Part shown: positions 32,560-45,900 of the stretch, one piece after another
Layout of the letters: each line of letters begins with the position of its first letter
How positions within the stretch are numbered: position 1 is the stretch's first letter
The notes under the pieces: model-generated
Told to the model about the DNA's origin: nothing
The model's database searches: none
Seen by the model: only the letters and a program-made list of their open reading frames with translations
Position numbers and translations under genes: made by a program
Source of the DNA: Litoditis marina
Taxonomy: Eukaryota; Nematoda; Chromadorea; Rhabditida; Rhabditidae
Direction: 5' to 3'
Length of the DNA stretch: 64,000 nt
Assembly (NCBI GenBank): GCA_964036275.1
Contig: OZ038437.1
Location: 17,900,859-17,964,858 of the forward strand

Positions 32560-35500
32560 TTATGGAGGCCTGTACGGTCTACCGCCACCGCCTCCTCTGA
32601 AATTACCCCTTCGCGGCGGCTGCGGCGGAATTCCGCCGCGTCCGCGAAAGTGCGGCGAGCCGCGGAACGACGGCGGAGGACCTCGGCCGTGGAGAATCGA
32701 CGGAGCGAACAGAGGGGACGCCGCCCCGCGCGACATCGCGACACCGCGTTGCGGCGGCACCGGAAGTGGACAGCCGTAACGGTCCAGAAGAAGAGAGGAA
32801 CCGGGACCAGAATCGTTTCCGGTAGGGGGTGGGGGCTTGGGACCACCTAAAGTAGACATTACTTGAGAATCTCGAAGAGATAATTATAAATGTATTAGTT
32901 AACAATAGAATTGAAGTATTGAAGCACAGGTAAGCAAAAGTAGGGTGTTGATCGGAAAGAAATCAGACCAGACGAGGAAGGGATACTTTTTAATGATATT
33001 CTTATGAGACAGTCCACTTTTTCTACAAATTTGAGACAACCCCTCGATAACTTACAAACTAATGGCATACGACCTACATAGTAACATGATTCTGAAGATA
33101 TCACGAACCGTAAAAAATTTGAATTTCAACCTAGAACTATCCCCCCCCCCCCCATTGCTATGAATGACCAAAATTAGTAAAAGTGTTTAATACACCATCC
33201 TACTCACCCATTCCCAATGCCGAAAGCAGCGTGTTGGTGACATTCTGTGAAGTGGGCGGGGCTCCAGGTCGTGACGTCACAAAAGAGGGCGCGGCCTCGG
33301 GTCGTGACGTCACAAAAGATGAAGATGACGTAGGAGGTGGGGGACCACTCGGGTTACCGGACCAGTTGAACTGGCCACCACACGTGTCCGTAGAAGAGGA
33401 ACTAGGCACTTGAGCAATGGTGGAATCGTTTCTGAACAGAAAAGAATCAATACCCACAATACTTTTGAGGATACATCGTATGATGTATGAAAGGAGTCAC
33501 TGGTTACAGTTTCCGTGCAATAGTACAACTTATTCAACAAAAAACGGCTATTCGTGATACAGAACTGATGAACTTTACATGTACAGCCACACTACTTTCT
33601 TGCTGATCTTCCTGATACATAGTATGAGCGTAAATAGTTAAACTCATACGCTCATGACAATTAAAAAACAGGAACCGAATCATTTTACAGTTAGTGAGAA
33701 TATTGAAAATCAAAGCACCGCAGTGCAGTTCTACTGAAATTCGTCGTATCACTATTAAACTCTACTTTTAATGTTATTTGGGTGTTTTTAGTTTAAATAA
33801 ACTTCGAAAAAATGCTAACCTCTCCGAATACCCATAGCTTCCGGCGTCATTTCTGATTCGCTCCTGACTATTCGACCATCCTCCATTCACTCCCCCTCTA
33901 TCCATCGTCACCGTAGAATCTGACCGTGTCGCCGGCGGCGGAACCGAGAGATCAGTCGTCGACAGCACGACAGAAGCACGCTCCGGCGGTGGCTGTGACG
34001 TCACGAATGGAGTTGATGACGCCACAAATGAAGTTGGCGGAGGTGGCGGCGGAACCGACATGTTGAGCGAAGGCGGCGGCACGGACATCGACGGCGGAGG
34101 GGGCGGGGCCTCCTTCGGAAGGGGCGGAGCCAGGAACGGAGGGGGCGGCGCCAAAAACGCCGACGGAGGAGGCGGAGCTTCCGTGGGAACCAGCGGCTGT
34201 GAAGTGACCTGCAATGAAGGGGTGAGCATGCACAGCACCAAAAGGTGAACATCTGTAACGGAAAGAGTGTAATTTTGTCTCAAATCGTGGTTTATCATAA
34301 GTAACAAACTAACGTAACCCTGATAAGTGATTATGTTTTGATCAAATTCGGTTAAAAGTGAGTATCAGTCAATATCAAAATAGGGGTATTATATACTCCA
34401 TTTCCATTTCACCAATCGATAACTGTACACAATACGTCATCAAATGTCCAATAGGTGCTTTTAAAATGAATACTCCAATTTTTAAATATCAAACTTTTGT
34501 AGTGGTTTCAGAAAACCCTAACCTACCAAACTTGAGCCCGAAAGTTTGAGCATCTTACTGTAATAGGTTATAAGTGCGTGAAACAGACTCTATGACCTCT
34601 AGTGATAGTGAACGTGAGTGCATTCGTTTTTTGTACTTTGATCAGAAGCCACAACAGATCTTGAATTTAGTAGTCACACCTTAATCATGCATGCTCATGA
34701 ATCATCAACTTTCACGCGTTTCGAACTAAAATAGACTTCTCGTGGACTAGGCGGATCTTACTGATGTGGGATCAAAATAATGGGACATATCACGTATATG
34801 CTCACCTGAGAAGGGGGCGGAGTCTTCGAGGTCCACTCGGTGTTCAAAAGTGACGTCACCAGTGGATCAACCGCGGGCGGTGGTGGCGGCGGCAGATGCA
34901 TGTTCAGATGAGGAGCGGTGGGCGGAGCCTGGCAAGGGGGCGGGGCCTGAAGGGACAAACCACTGTGAACTTATCCGAATTGTCAGAAACTTTAAAAAAG
35001 GACTACTGTAGCCCAATATTTGATCAAATATCCAATTTTCAACGTAAAATCGTGCAGTTTCGCGTACTTGCATTGGATAACTGGCTCTTTTCAATTCACT
35101 AAGGTTGTTAATCAAGTTTATGAATTCAAGTTTTCGAGTTGGGACTTTAACCACTCACTGGTGTTTGCTGAGCAGGGGGCGGAGCCTGAGAGGGCGGAGC
35201 CACCGGATTGCTCGGGACATGCCCGATAACCGTCCGCTGTTGTTGTTGTTGGGGCGGCGGGAATGGAGGTGGAAATGACATCGAAGCGGTTGCTGGAATT
35301 GGGGGCGGGGCGTCGCGCACCATGTCACCGGTCTGCAAGCAAGCAAGTAAGGGAGAGCAGACATTATCGTTTGACCAACCGAAAAAGTCAAGGAGGGGTC
35401 GTACTTGGTTCAACGAGGGTCGGAAATTGCACGGTTTTAGCAATCAAAACGAATCTATTCTCGAAATTTCCGGTTCATTTGTCGGAATAAGCCTTTTTTT

Positions 35501-38500
35501 CATTTTTTTAAAATGGAGAGGGGTAATTTGGAATTTGTCGTCAAACCATTCCCTGCCCGGCCCTGTAAGAGTCCCTTCAACCTTTTTTGCTTTTTTCAGT
35601 CTGCGACAGATACATCAAGCAAAGTACGGCTATCGATCGTGTTAACTGTACGTAACGCACACAATCAATTATCATATTTTGCTCTATTTATCCGCCGCCG
35701 ACAAAAAAAAGTATGACCTTAAGAAAAAGAATGCAGGACACTAGGCTTGTACATAGATGATTTCTCTCAACGTGTTGATTCACGAAACAACCTATTTCCT
35801 CCCATTATACGCACAACAATTATAAAACTAAGTGACAAAACCAACTCTTTTTCGTTTTTCGCGTTAACTGCCTAACCTTCACCAGTTTGAAGATCAAAAA
35901 ACAAACGAGGAAGAAAATCAAAGATCAAAAAAACACCCACCGCCGGCCAAACGGGAAGCGCATTTCCATTGTACGGAGCATTGAGCGAGGGAGGCGGCAT
36001 TGGGGGCGGGGCTATCACATTCCCTCGCGACGGCAAAGGGGGCTGGACGTGAACTCGGAAAGTGGGCGGAGTCTTCCCACGCTTCGTCGATGACCTCGGT
36101 GTCATTCTACTGGTAGAAGCCGCGGGCGGGGGAGATGTGCTGATGATTGGCGGAGGGGGCGGGGCCGACATTAGCGGACTCGGCTGGAAGGAAACACGTG
36201 ATGACGTCATTAATCAACCAATAGTTCGGAATTTCAGTGGAACATGACGTTTTCAAGCAATACATTGACTCCTACATTCAATAAAAACCTTGACGTATAC
36301 CAATAAAACTGTAGCTTTCTTTCGAATATGTCTGTCTAAAGTCTAGCGGTTAGTGAATAACGTGGCTGACCTCTCCTCTACAAGGAAATATAACCGACTA
36401 TCCATATCAATCAATACAAGTAATCAATAAATCGATAAAACCAACCGGTCGATTCAGTTCCGGTTCCGGCGACAACGAACAATCGGAGACCAACTCCATT
36501 TGGACTGACACCGCGTCGTACGATTTCCTGCAGAATAATAATAATGAAAAGATCATTTGAATAGTTAAATCAGAACAGAAAAAAACTATTCATGGTAAAC
36601 TCTACCCATGCGCCATGAGTAATACCCACCTCGGTTCCTTTTTCTGCTGTGTATCTCCCTTCGGTGCTCCTGCGTTCTTTAGCGCCTCCTTCAATGTTTC
36701 GAGCAAAGTTGACTGAAAATGAATAATGTCTAGTGACTCTATTGGGATCACACTCGCACATTCGCTTATCCCATAGCTAAAGAGCGAATAATAGCCAGAG
36801 AAAACTAAAAAACAAGCTTCTTCGATAGAGTTTCGAGCCAAAATTATGAAATTGGACACAATTCAACCACACTGTCACTGTACACTGTTCTTTGACTCGC
36901 TTCTACATTACATGGACAAGAACTCTCATCCACCCCCCCCCCCGAATCAATCAATACGTACCTTTTGCATCCCCCCGAATCAATCAATACGTACCTTTTG
37001 CATTCCCCCCCGAATCAATCAATACGTACCTTTTGCATGCTCCCGAGTGCCTTGCTCAACTCGCTGCCGAAATAGGCCTCCAACTGATTGATGTTCGACC
37101 CAGTCAGAGCGGCCATGTGAGCCAGAGTAGCTGCATTATCATCTACCAAGGCGGGCGGAGGCGGCGTGTGCGGACCTGAAAAATACACTTGGCTGGTATA
37201 TATTACAAATAATCCTCACCAAAATCCTCGTAAAGGTGGGCCGCGACGATTCCGAAACATACCCTAAATGCTCAGCGTTTTGAGAAAAACCCCTCTGTTT
37301 TTGGTCCGAAGATTTGGGCAACCCCCCCCCCCTCAAAAATTGTCTGATTTAGCGATTTTCTAAATTAAGGGCAAAACCCCCTTATAATGGCTGAGGGGGA
37401 GGGCAAAACCCCCCTGTTTGAAAAAGTCACAACTCTGAGGCATTTAGGGTATAATTCCGATTGGAATCTTTACCTGGGAAAGAAATGCATACCACCCAGA
37501 AAAAGTACTGGTGCAACTCGCTTCAGCGGTGAGAATCCTTAACCACCTACCGGTAAGCGTAAGTTCACTGAGAAAACACATGAGATTGTGAATCATTTTT
37601 GGTCCACACTAAATTGGCTACTACATATGTGTGAACAACGGGTTTCGCTTCCACATTCACAAAACACCTGCTCAAGAATTTGGCTGAAACTGTTCTTAAT
37701 CGAGAAAATATTGTCTTGTTTTTACTGGGTTTGTCCTATATAACATGGATTCTTGTTCACTTGACGTACCGGGAGATCCCGGGGGAGTTCGAGGTCCTTT
37801 CGGGCGACTCGGAGTCACAACTTCCTCCTTTTTTATCTGAAAAGTAGTTTTGTTATAGACATATATTTCTACTCTGTTCATAGTAAGGTCCGACTCATGA
37901 ACAAACAGTCTATTTTTATATTTGAACACGTGAAAACTGATGATTATGCGTCAAAACAAATTCGACGTTTTTTGAGTTGTTTCGACTATTCGGACAACTT
38001 TACTGGTATATGGCAATACTATTACATAGTTATCCCACCACCACTAATTCACTAATTATATTATGCATTATTTCATTTTACATATAAATCACATATAAAT
38101 TCTACATATAAATCATCAAAACATTCCACCCACCTTGCTGGTGTAAATGGGCGGAGTCATCATGGGTGGGGGGCGTGGCTTAGATGATGACGTCATAGGC
38201 ATATCGTCTCCCGTTGTTTCCTTTCCCTCATTCTCACGGGATTCCGGCTGAAAACGGAGAGGTCAAAAATACTCGAGAAAGAGAGAAATTGTGAAAACAT
38301 TCCCCATTATACTGTTTTGTCGAAAAATCAAGCCACCCCACGATATTTATTTCAAGGCGTTTCGTTCGTTCCGCCAATAAAGATAGCAACTAATTGCCGT
38401 CGTCAGGGGCATTTCTTTGGTAAGCTTGACCTCTCCGTATAACAGAATTTGAAACTTTTTCAAGTTCCACATTAGGCACATAATATACGTATTCGTCACC

Positions 38501-41361
38501 GTCACACCTTCTAGAACCATCAAAAAACGTTATTTTCCAATCCTTTTTCTTGTTTAGGGCAAAACTCTTTTTTATAAACAATACATAGCTTAATAAATTA
38601 TATCCTACATTTTTATTATAACCCACCCTAGCTAGCGCCCTTTCCTTGATTGGATCTGCCATTTTGACGAATCCCATATTGGGATAGGGTTCCAGTCTGC
38701 CGTACAACATCTTGTGACCCAAAAGACGTTGCATCAGACAGTCACGACCGAAAAACTGGAACAACACAATGATAAGATCATACACCAGTAAAGTTGTCCG
38801 AATAGTCAGAAAAATTCGGAAAACGGACTACTTTTTAGCCGAAATCAAGAAAATCGGTCTACTTTTGATGGAAAAATCATTAATTTTCACGTGTTCACAT
38901 TCAAAACGGACTAATTTTTGTCGCTTAGTCGGACCTTACTGGTCTTTGGATAAGATGTGCAATTTAGCAAAGAAAAACGCAACACAGACATTCTCTTCTC
39001 AAAACTGGCCCAAATCGTAGCTTATTCTGGGGGCATACAGGAAACTTAGCCAAAACTTTCGTACGCTAATTCTAAGCTACATGATTCCAAAACGAAAGTT
39101 TCTGACAAACTTCCTAAAAAGGTGCAAAACGCACATCATAGGCCATTTTGTCGTCCTGCGCGTGTTTCTCCAGAGCTTCTTTCGTCAATTCCCTCTGAAT
39201 ATCATTGGCCGTCTTTTCCATTACAACAGCTGGCTCGCGGCGCGGTCGCTTCACTTCTCTGCAACGAAAATCGATATATATATTATTATTTATTTAGTTT
39301 ATATGACATTTGCAACGGAAACAATAGAAAAGTAAGACATCGATAGATGAAATATGCTGACACATTGATAATATTGCAAACTTGTACTTCAAATATGGAA
39401 TTACGCCTTACTATCTCGATAAATGAACACTTAACTATTAACTTCTTCCGAAAACACGGCCAATCAGTATTAGTATATCGTAGCGGGGCGGGGGCCGGGG
39501 GATAGAGGATTCGTAATATCGAATTAATTTATTTGCTTCTCGGTCAAAACTCGTACCCCGTACGTTATAACGTCGACCAAGATCAAACTGCGACCTACAG
39601 ATATTGCCACTCTTCACGTTCTTAGGATGTATTCATACTTTTTGTCGACGGCGGACACTAGAGCAAAGTATGATAATTGATTGATTGCGATACGTGCAGT
39701 ACACACGATCGATAACCATACGTTTCTCGATGTATCTGTCGCAGACTAAAAATGGTTGAAGGGACCCTTACACAATGACACAATACTGAACATAGCTCAC
39801 TTGGCCATCTCGTCCATTATGCTGTCCAGCGGCGCAATCTGGTGTCGCTGCGAGGTGGTGGGCGTGGCCAAATTGTCGGTCATCGGGCGTTTCTTCGACG
39901 AGGGGGCGGGGCTTGCGCCGGTCAGCGGAGACGAGGACACGCCCACTGCCGGCTTCGACGGAGAGGTTACGGCTGGCCTGCAAGTAGGGATTAAAAGAAG
40001 AAAATCAAACAAAACCGATATAACAACGTTTCGTGTTCACACACCACCAAAGTAAGGCGGAACGACGAGAAGTTTTGAATTTTTCTGACTATTTGGACAA
40101 CTCTACTGGAGTCATGGAACAAAGACACAAAATACACAAATTCAGTCCTTTAAACTGCAACACATTGGTCCACATAATCGTCCTATTTTGAATAAATGAT
40201 TCGCCGATTAACAGGATACCATTATAGGTAAAAGAGAAGTGCCATCCTGAGATGGCACTACCTTCACTTTTTGACAATAGTTAGCAAATTACCTCCTTCA
40301 CTTTCGCTGTGCAATTGGGGGAGGGTGCAGCATCCATTGGCTGGTCTCAGACCTCCCACTCACTTTTGCAACAAGACAGAGTCTGAACCCTTTCACTTTT
40401 GAAAAGCCCGGTTGGACCCCTTTTACCTATGGATACCATTTAACACACCGTTTCCGCTGTCCCCTATTCTGTCGTTTCAACTCGATTCCGGGCGTCTTCT
40501 CGCGACTCTTCTCCAACACCTTCTTCTCACGTGGCGGGTCTGCGGGCTTCGCCGGACTTCTGAAGAATAGGAAAATCGATAAGTGCAACCGTCATACACT
40601 GCCAAGAAAGGGTCTCTTATTAGTCCTGAAAGCTCGCGATGCCTCCCTCTTTTTCATGGCGCCATCTCTCCGAAATAGTCAAAAACTGTGATTTTCATTA
40701 ATTTCTCGTTTGATTTGCACTCATAGACCAGCAAGGTTGTCCGAATAGTCGGAAAAGTTCGAAAAACAGACTACTTTTTAGCCGAAAAAATGAAAATCGG
40801 CCTACTTTGTTGTAAAAATCCTAAATTTTCACGCGTTTACATCTGAAAACGGATTACTTTTTGTCGCTTAGTCGAACCTTACTGGTGTAGTGGTGTATGT
40901 TTGCACTAATTTTGTATGGAATTGGTTGGTCTTCAACTTGCGACATATCCCTTCCACAAAAATGAGTTCGCAACCACCATCGAACACAAGATAGCCAGAA
41001 AGGTTCAAAAACACCAGTAGGGCAGTAGGTGTGACTATCATACACGAAGATAGCTGTTTTTCGCATAGAATACGTTAAAGGCAATCGTTGAAGTGAAAAA
41101 AAGCTATTGGATACGTTAATTCAAAGTTGAGAGACCCGATTCATTTAATAATCTTAACAGTTCCATGTTAGTGGTATTTGATATTTGAATGCCGTAGATG
41201 AAATAATTTAAAAAAAAACGCGAAAGAACTAAGGAAACTCACTTCTCCTCCGTAGTATTACCATTCTGTCCTTCTATGGAAATATTGGCCACTTGTGGTA
41301 ACTGACTTTCGCTCTTCTTTGAAACTCGCAAAGGTTTCTCCATTTCAGTTGAGATTTCCAT
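32560..41361 (-). CDS. Unrecognised Lys/Pro-rich protein with RGG tail, probably nuclear
   Basis: Sixteen exons, from the start: 41243-41361, 40449-40559, 39801-39977, 39135-39258, 38627-38755, 38134-38247, 37770-37836, 37030-37175, 36630-36712, 36446-36527, 35941-36183, 35159-35332, 34806-34946, 33820-34208, 33208-33431, 32560-32846. All joins agree in phase; about 869 aa. The ATG at 41361 follows an acceptor at 41394-41395 by 32 bases. The N-terminal third is rich in Lys/Arg/Pro/Ser. A more folded-looking segment with few prolines lies in exons 4-5 (FFGRDCLMQRLLGHKMLYG). Exon 7 begins IKKEE, a possible SUMO-type site. Exons 8-9 are helical-looking. About residues 385-699 are poly-proline rich, and the last exon holds FRGRGG and FRGGGGG, typical of RNA binding. 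I recognise no family. It starts 1.4 kb downstream of the DOT1 gene on the same strand; one long joint transcript cannot be excluded. Confidence 0.8.
36940..37040 (-). repeat. Three-copy tandem repeat of an exon donor site
   Basis: On the minus strand, ATGCAAAAG|GTACGTATTGATTG is the end of exon 8 of the 869-aa gene. The block repeats in tandem with poly-G spacers. The donor complements ACGTAC fall at 37024-37029 (true exon end), 36989-36994 and 36956-36961. Confidence 0.9.
37259..37452. mobile_element. Element with ATACCCTAAATGC terminal inverted repeats
   Basis: ATACCCTAAATGC at 37259-37271 is matched by GCATTTAGGGTAT at 37440-37452. Inner GGGCAAAACCCCC and AAACCCCT blocks also recur. Lies in intron 7 of the 869-aa gene. 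Confidence 0.65.
38784..38943. mobile_element. ACCAGTAAAGTTGTCCGAAT MITE, copy 1
   Basis: 160 bases from ACCAGTAAAGTTGTCCGAAT to AGTCGGACCTTACTGGT, with GGACTACTTTTTAGCCGAAA and TTTTCACGTGTT inside. Full copies are at 40727-40886 and 56476-56635 (inverse). Partial copies lie near 37845-38015, 40040-40115, 43830-43900, 53140-53310 and 18675-18775. Confidence 0.85.
40143..40190. mobile_element. TTAAAGAAGGACGA MITE, copy 4 (partial)
   Basis: Only the CAGTCCTTTAAACTGCAA and GGTCCACATAATCGTCCT parts remain, fused by a deletion of the centre. Confidence 0.75.
40727..40886. mobile_element. ACCAGTAAAGTTGTCCGAAT MITE, copy 2
   Basis: Direct copy of 38784-38943, in intron 1 of the 869-aa gene. Starts ACCAGCAAGGTTGTCCGAAT and ends TTAGTCGAACCTTACTGGT. 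Confidence 0.85.
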
Positions 41362-41394
41362 TGAATAGGCAGGTCGTAGATCAATTGGTCATAC

Positions 41395-42799
41395 TGTAAT
41401 CATAATAATCAATAATTAGCATATAAAAAGATAGGGGGTAAAGAACGGGACAAAAGTATAACGTATGTTTACAAAGTAAACATAATTCAAGGAGTTGGGT
41501 AGGAACAACTTTTCGAAATTTCGCACACTAGTAGGCACTGACCGTGAATTGTTATGAATTTCTACGGAAATGACAATAGAAGCTGGAAAAAAGTTTGAGC
41601 GCCGCTTTTGACACGCGTAAAATGAGTGAGATGAAATTAAAAAACGTAACTCATGTTTAACGTACGTGAACATGTTTTACATGAAGAAATGAAAATTTGA
41701 TGGAAGCTGAAACAAATACACAAAAACAACGTAGCATGGAAGAGATATATAGCAAGGTTCCATAACCTTAATATGACGGCAATGTATATACATATAAATA
41801 CTAATAAATAATGTATTGAATAAATGCAGAATACATACACACCTTATTACAATCATAAAAACTGAAGTTATCAATAGATGCCTAATATAATACATTTGAT
41901 TTAAAATACAATAGATAGGAAATGAAACTATATAGATAACGTAGATGGGTGAATTGTGTGCATACTTCTTAAAATTACACAGGATATTACTTGAAACGAA
42001 AAAAAAAAGACTACGAATATAAAACACGCAGACTTTTGAATACACCATTTAACCACTAGACTTATATTTTCCAATTTCTGTCGACAAACTAATAGAAAAA
42101 TCAGTTTTTAAAAGTATGAAGTGAGAAGATAAAATGGTGTACTCAACAAAAGCCAAGAAAGAATAAAGTGAAAACCCTGAATGTTGCATGGCAAACGTCA
42201 GAACTTTCAACATGAACATACAAACTAACAAACTTCAATAATTAAATGCAAACGACATTGAACAACTCATGTAAGCCACCAAATTTGATTGAAATTGAAA
42301 GATTTCAAGCGGCAGAGGTATTGTACGAGTACCAAACAATATATAAAGTAATGAGTAATCGGAAAACAACTGAAATCAGAATTGAGACCATAGAAAAACA
42401 ATAATATAACATACAAACACTGAAAACTGTTTACAAAACTAAATAATAGAATAGAACGCACTTCAAAATCGTAAACAAGGCCGCGTTAAAGGACTAAAAC
42501 GTGGTGACTGGGGCGCGATTACTGCCGCGATAACATTTGAAAGACGAGCAGAGGGCTAATTACTCGAATTGGCACTTAAATTACAAAAACTGACTGAATC
42601 ATACAATTAAATAATAGATAGATACAAGATACAACAGTATGTTTGAAATTGAGAAAAGAGGTTTGGACGGCTAAAAACCAAATGATGTTAAGATCTGAAA
42701 CATTACATTCACTTTCAAATTCAAACCAGAACCTTTGATCTCTAAACATATGAACCTATTCAAACTGATATTCGGTCGACAATGATCAATCGATATAGA
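41395..42799. other. AT-rich intergenic region between two minus-strand genes
   Basis: No supported gene. Hydrophobic minus-strand frames at 41416-42461 follow base composition. It should hold the 3' UTR of the DOT1-type gene and the promoter or outron of the 869-aa gene, but I see no clear poly(A) signal. Confidence 0.45.
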
Positions 42800-42898
42800 T
42801 CAAATACCAGATGAAGAGAAGGGAATACTGCCGGGAGCGGGGGAGTAGATCTGATGTTGCTCCTCTGAAAAAGAAAGTCGTCAAACTGGTACTGGTTT

Positions 42899-42984
<86 letters not shown>

Positions 42985-45900
42985 AAAGAGAGAGATGGGG
43001 GGGGGGGGGAAGAGAGAAAAGATATAGAAAGAAAGAATGAAATAGAATGAGAGGAGAGATAGCAAACAAGAAAACGGGGGGAGAGAAAAAAATAGAGAGG
43101 AAAAGGAGAGAGAAAAGAAAGACATCGAGAAAGAGATCGTTAGAAATAGAAATCAAGACCGTCAGAGCAGAGAGAAATAGAAAAAGGGGTGAGAGAGCGA
43201 AAAAGGATCGGCAGAAAAACAAAGATGAAAGAGGAAGAGAGGAAGAAAGAGAGAAAGAGAGAGAGGGGGGGGGTAGAGAATAGACTAGTAGCACAGGATC
43301 ATAGTCTAGTCATGGAGGTCTACAAACTACAGATATCGATTGATCAGATATGAACTAGAAAAGAGAAAGATGGATGGTGGACGAAATGGAGAGAATACAG
43401 AGAGAATAGAAGTAAAACAAGATCTGAGGCCAGTCCACGAAGAATACAAAGTTCAAACTACATACAAACACGTTGTTCGAGTTGCCAGAAACACTCGAAA
43501 AACTAGCAATTTTGTTGCCGAAAACGGGCAATTCGTGGTGAATTCTATATGTAATCGGGTTTTTAGGTAACCTAACCGTTTTTTGGTAACCTATTTTTCA
43601 GGTTACCTCAGTAGGTAACCGATCGGTAACCGAAAATGAAAAACCGGTTATCTGTTTTTCCAACGCAAAATGTGGTTTTTACCGTTAGTTTGTACGGTAA
43701 CCGGAATCCAGTTTTAGGTTACCTACCGGTTACCCGTGAGGTAACCTGAAAAAAGGGTTACCAAAAACCGGTTAGGTTACCTAAAAACCCGGTTAGTTGT
43801 AGAATTGGCCGCAATTCGTCTGGTTTTGATGCAGAATAATTGTTTCAATCCGAAAACGGACTAATTTTTGTCGAATTAGTCGCAGTTACTGGCGTATGAC
43901 TTATCGCGATGTCCCCCATACAGCGCGATAACCCACCATTAGTCGTCGGGATGGTCCCAGAGGTGCAGGTGGGCGGAGCCTGTGGAAAGGGGGCGGAGCG
44001 AGGCAGGGGAACGGCCATCGGGTCCGCAGAGGGGGAGGAGACTACAATGAAGGAAATTTGAATTTTGTAGTTTGATCTTGTCGCATTTTGGTCGAGATTC
44101 TGGTGGAATGACAATGTTTCATATATGTTAAAAATAGTAACGTGTGGAGCTTTTGAAAAAAAAACTTGGAGAGACTATTATTCGTTGATCTCAGAAATAT
44201 TTGTCTTTTATTTAACATTTGTAATCTTCTACTATATAGAGTCTGCCTCTCTCTGACCTACACCCTTTTTTCCCGAAGATTGGCCAGTCCTTCATCTGAC
44301 AGAAAACTGACAGTCCAGTTGAAAGACGTTTTAGGGAATTCAGAATTTACCTCAACATCTTGACAAAATATGTATTTGGTTTGTACTGATTAAAATACGT
44401 ACCTGGTGCATTTGTCGCCTTCCGCACGACTTTTTCGTTTGGCGCGGCGCCACGCGCGCGACGCTCCTTCTCTTTGGCCGCCAAATCGACACGCATCGCC
44501 TGAAAAACAGTGAATGTACGTGATCCATTGGAGTTATGCAAATATTCAGTCGAGTGTAGGTCTTTATTGCACGGAACATATGCTCCACTAAACTTCTTCT
44601 ATGGGTTACGGTAGAAATATGGGAAGAAGGATACGCTGGACCATGTTTCTAGATCAACGTCCTGAAGTAGACGTATGAGTTCTGAAGACAACGCATGGCA
44701 TACTATAGTTTCATCCAGCACACTATGAAATTGGATTTCTGTTAAGCAAGCCTAAGTCCCGGCAAACTCGTTGATTTTGGAAAACACAATGGAACCAACC
44801 GCCTTGACTATCTCCTGTACTTTTCGGTCCACCTCCTCACTGCTTTCCTCCGATTTTCCGGCCTTTCGCCCGGGGCCGCCGCGCGGCCGCGCACGACGTC
44901 GCGGACCGCCCGGCGACAAGACTCCGCCCCCTTCGACGCCCTCGTTGTCAGACTCCAGACGCGGCATAGGGTGACCCGACTGGAAACAACGAATTGAAAA
45001 ATGTCACGTTATCTTCACGTGACCAAATCTAACAATCACGTGAACGTATCCGGAATTCACGTGAATGGACATAAGATCGCGTGAATGTAAATGGAAAGAG
45101 ACAGTCAAGTTAACACGAGAATACGAGTTCACGTAAAACTTGTTGACTCTAATACCGGCTGGTTCTAACGGATACACCGGATGACACGACTGTGTACGTG
45201 ACCAGTCACGTGAAACCTAATGACACAGTCAAGTAAATACGTGATCATGTGAATATGAACAGACTTCACGTGGCCAATTTCACGATCACGTGAATATACA
45301 CGGAGTTTCCGTGAAACGTGTTGAACCAATCTAATTGTCACGTAAATTATCACGTGAAACCCGTTCAACCTATTACTGGCTGGTACCAACCAGACTCTGT
45401 TGTAGCACCGAATTCGGCTGTCTTTAACAAAGCATGATCTAAAATCAATCGATAATTGTACCTCTGTGGCGCAGGTCTGAATGAGCCATGTGTATTTGTC
45501 CTTCTCCGGATCGGGACACTCTTCGACCACTGGACAAAAATCAATAACTTCCGCAATATGAATATTTAACATCTTTACGTTGATTTGCAGCTCATTTTTC
45601 GCTGAATGATGTAATTTCGGTGAAACAAAATTAAAATTACCGCAAATCTCGCCCAGGCCTGGTTCGCTCAAAAGACAGACCTTAGGGTGACTGATTACTT
45701 GTGAATTACTACGTTTTCCATTTGAATACGTCAAGTTTAATGAGTTCTCATCAAAAATTGGCCAAGTATGTACATTTTGACTAGAAAGTAGGCCATATAT
45801 GAGTACAAAACGTGGTGAATTCTATATGTAACCGGGATTTCGGTAACCTAACCGGTTTTTTGGTAACCCTTTTCCCGGTTACTTAGATAATGAAAAACCG

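Noticed and set aside
32603..32905. Arg/Ser-rich frames overlapping the last exon of the 869-aa gene
   Set aside because: Shadow frames of GC-rich coding sequence; the RGG frame has the acceptor and phase support.
33774..35443. Proline-rich frames as separate small genes
   Set aside because: They join in phase with canonical splice sites as exons 12-14 of one larger gene.
38390..38626. Extension of exon 5 of the 869-aa gene to a stop, as a separate 131-residue gene
   Set aside because: A good GTGGGT donor at 38621-38626 splices in phase to exon 6; the extension looks AT-rich and intron-like.
41416..42461. Hydrophobic minus-strand frames as membrane proteins
   Set aside because: AT-rich intergenic sequence gives Phe/Leu/Ile/Tyr-rich frames; no splice signals, domains or consistent starts.
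42760..43294. Long Ser/Leu and Arg/Glu frames on both strands
   Set aside because: Produced by the GA/CT microsatellite; open on both strands because the repeat lacks stops.
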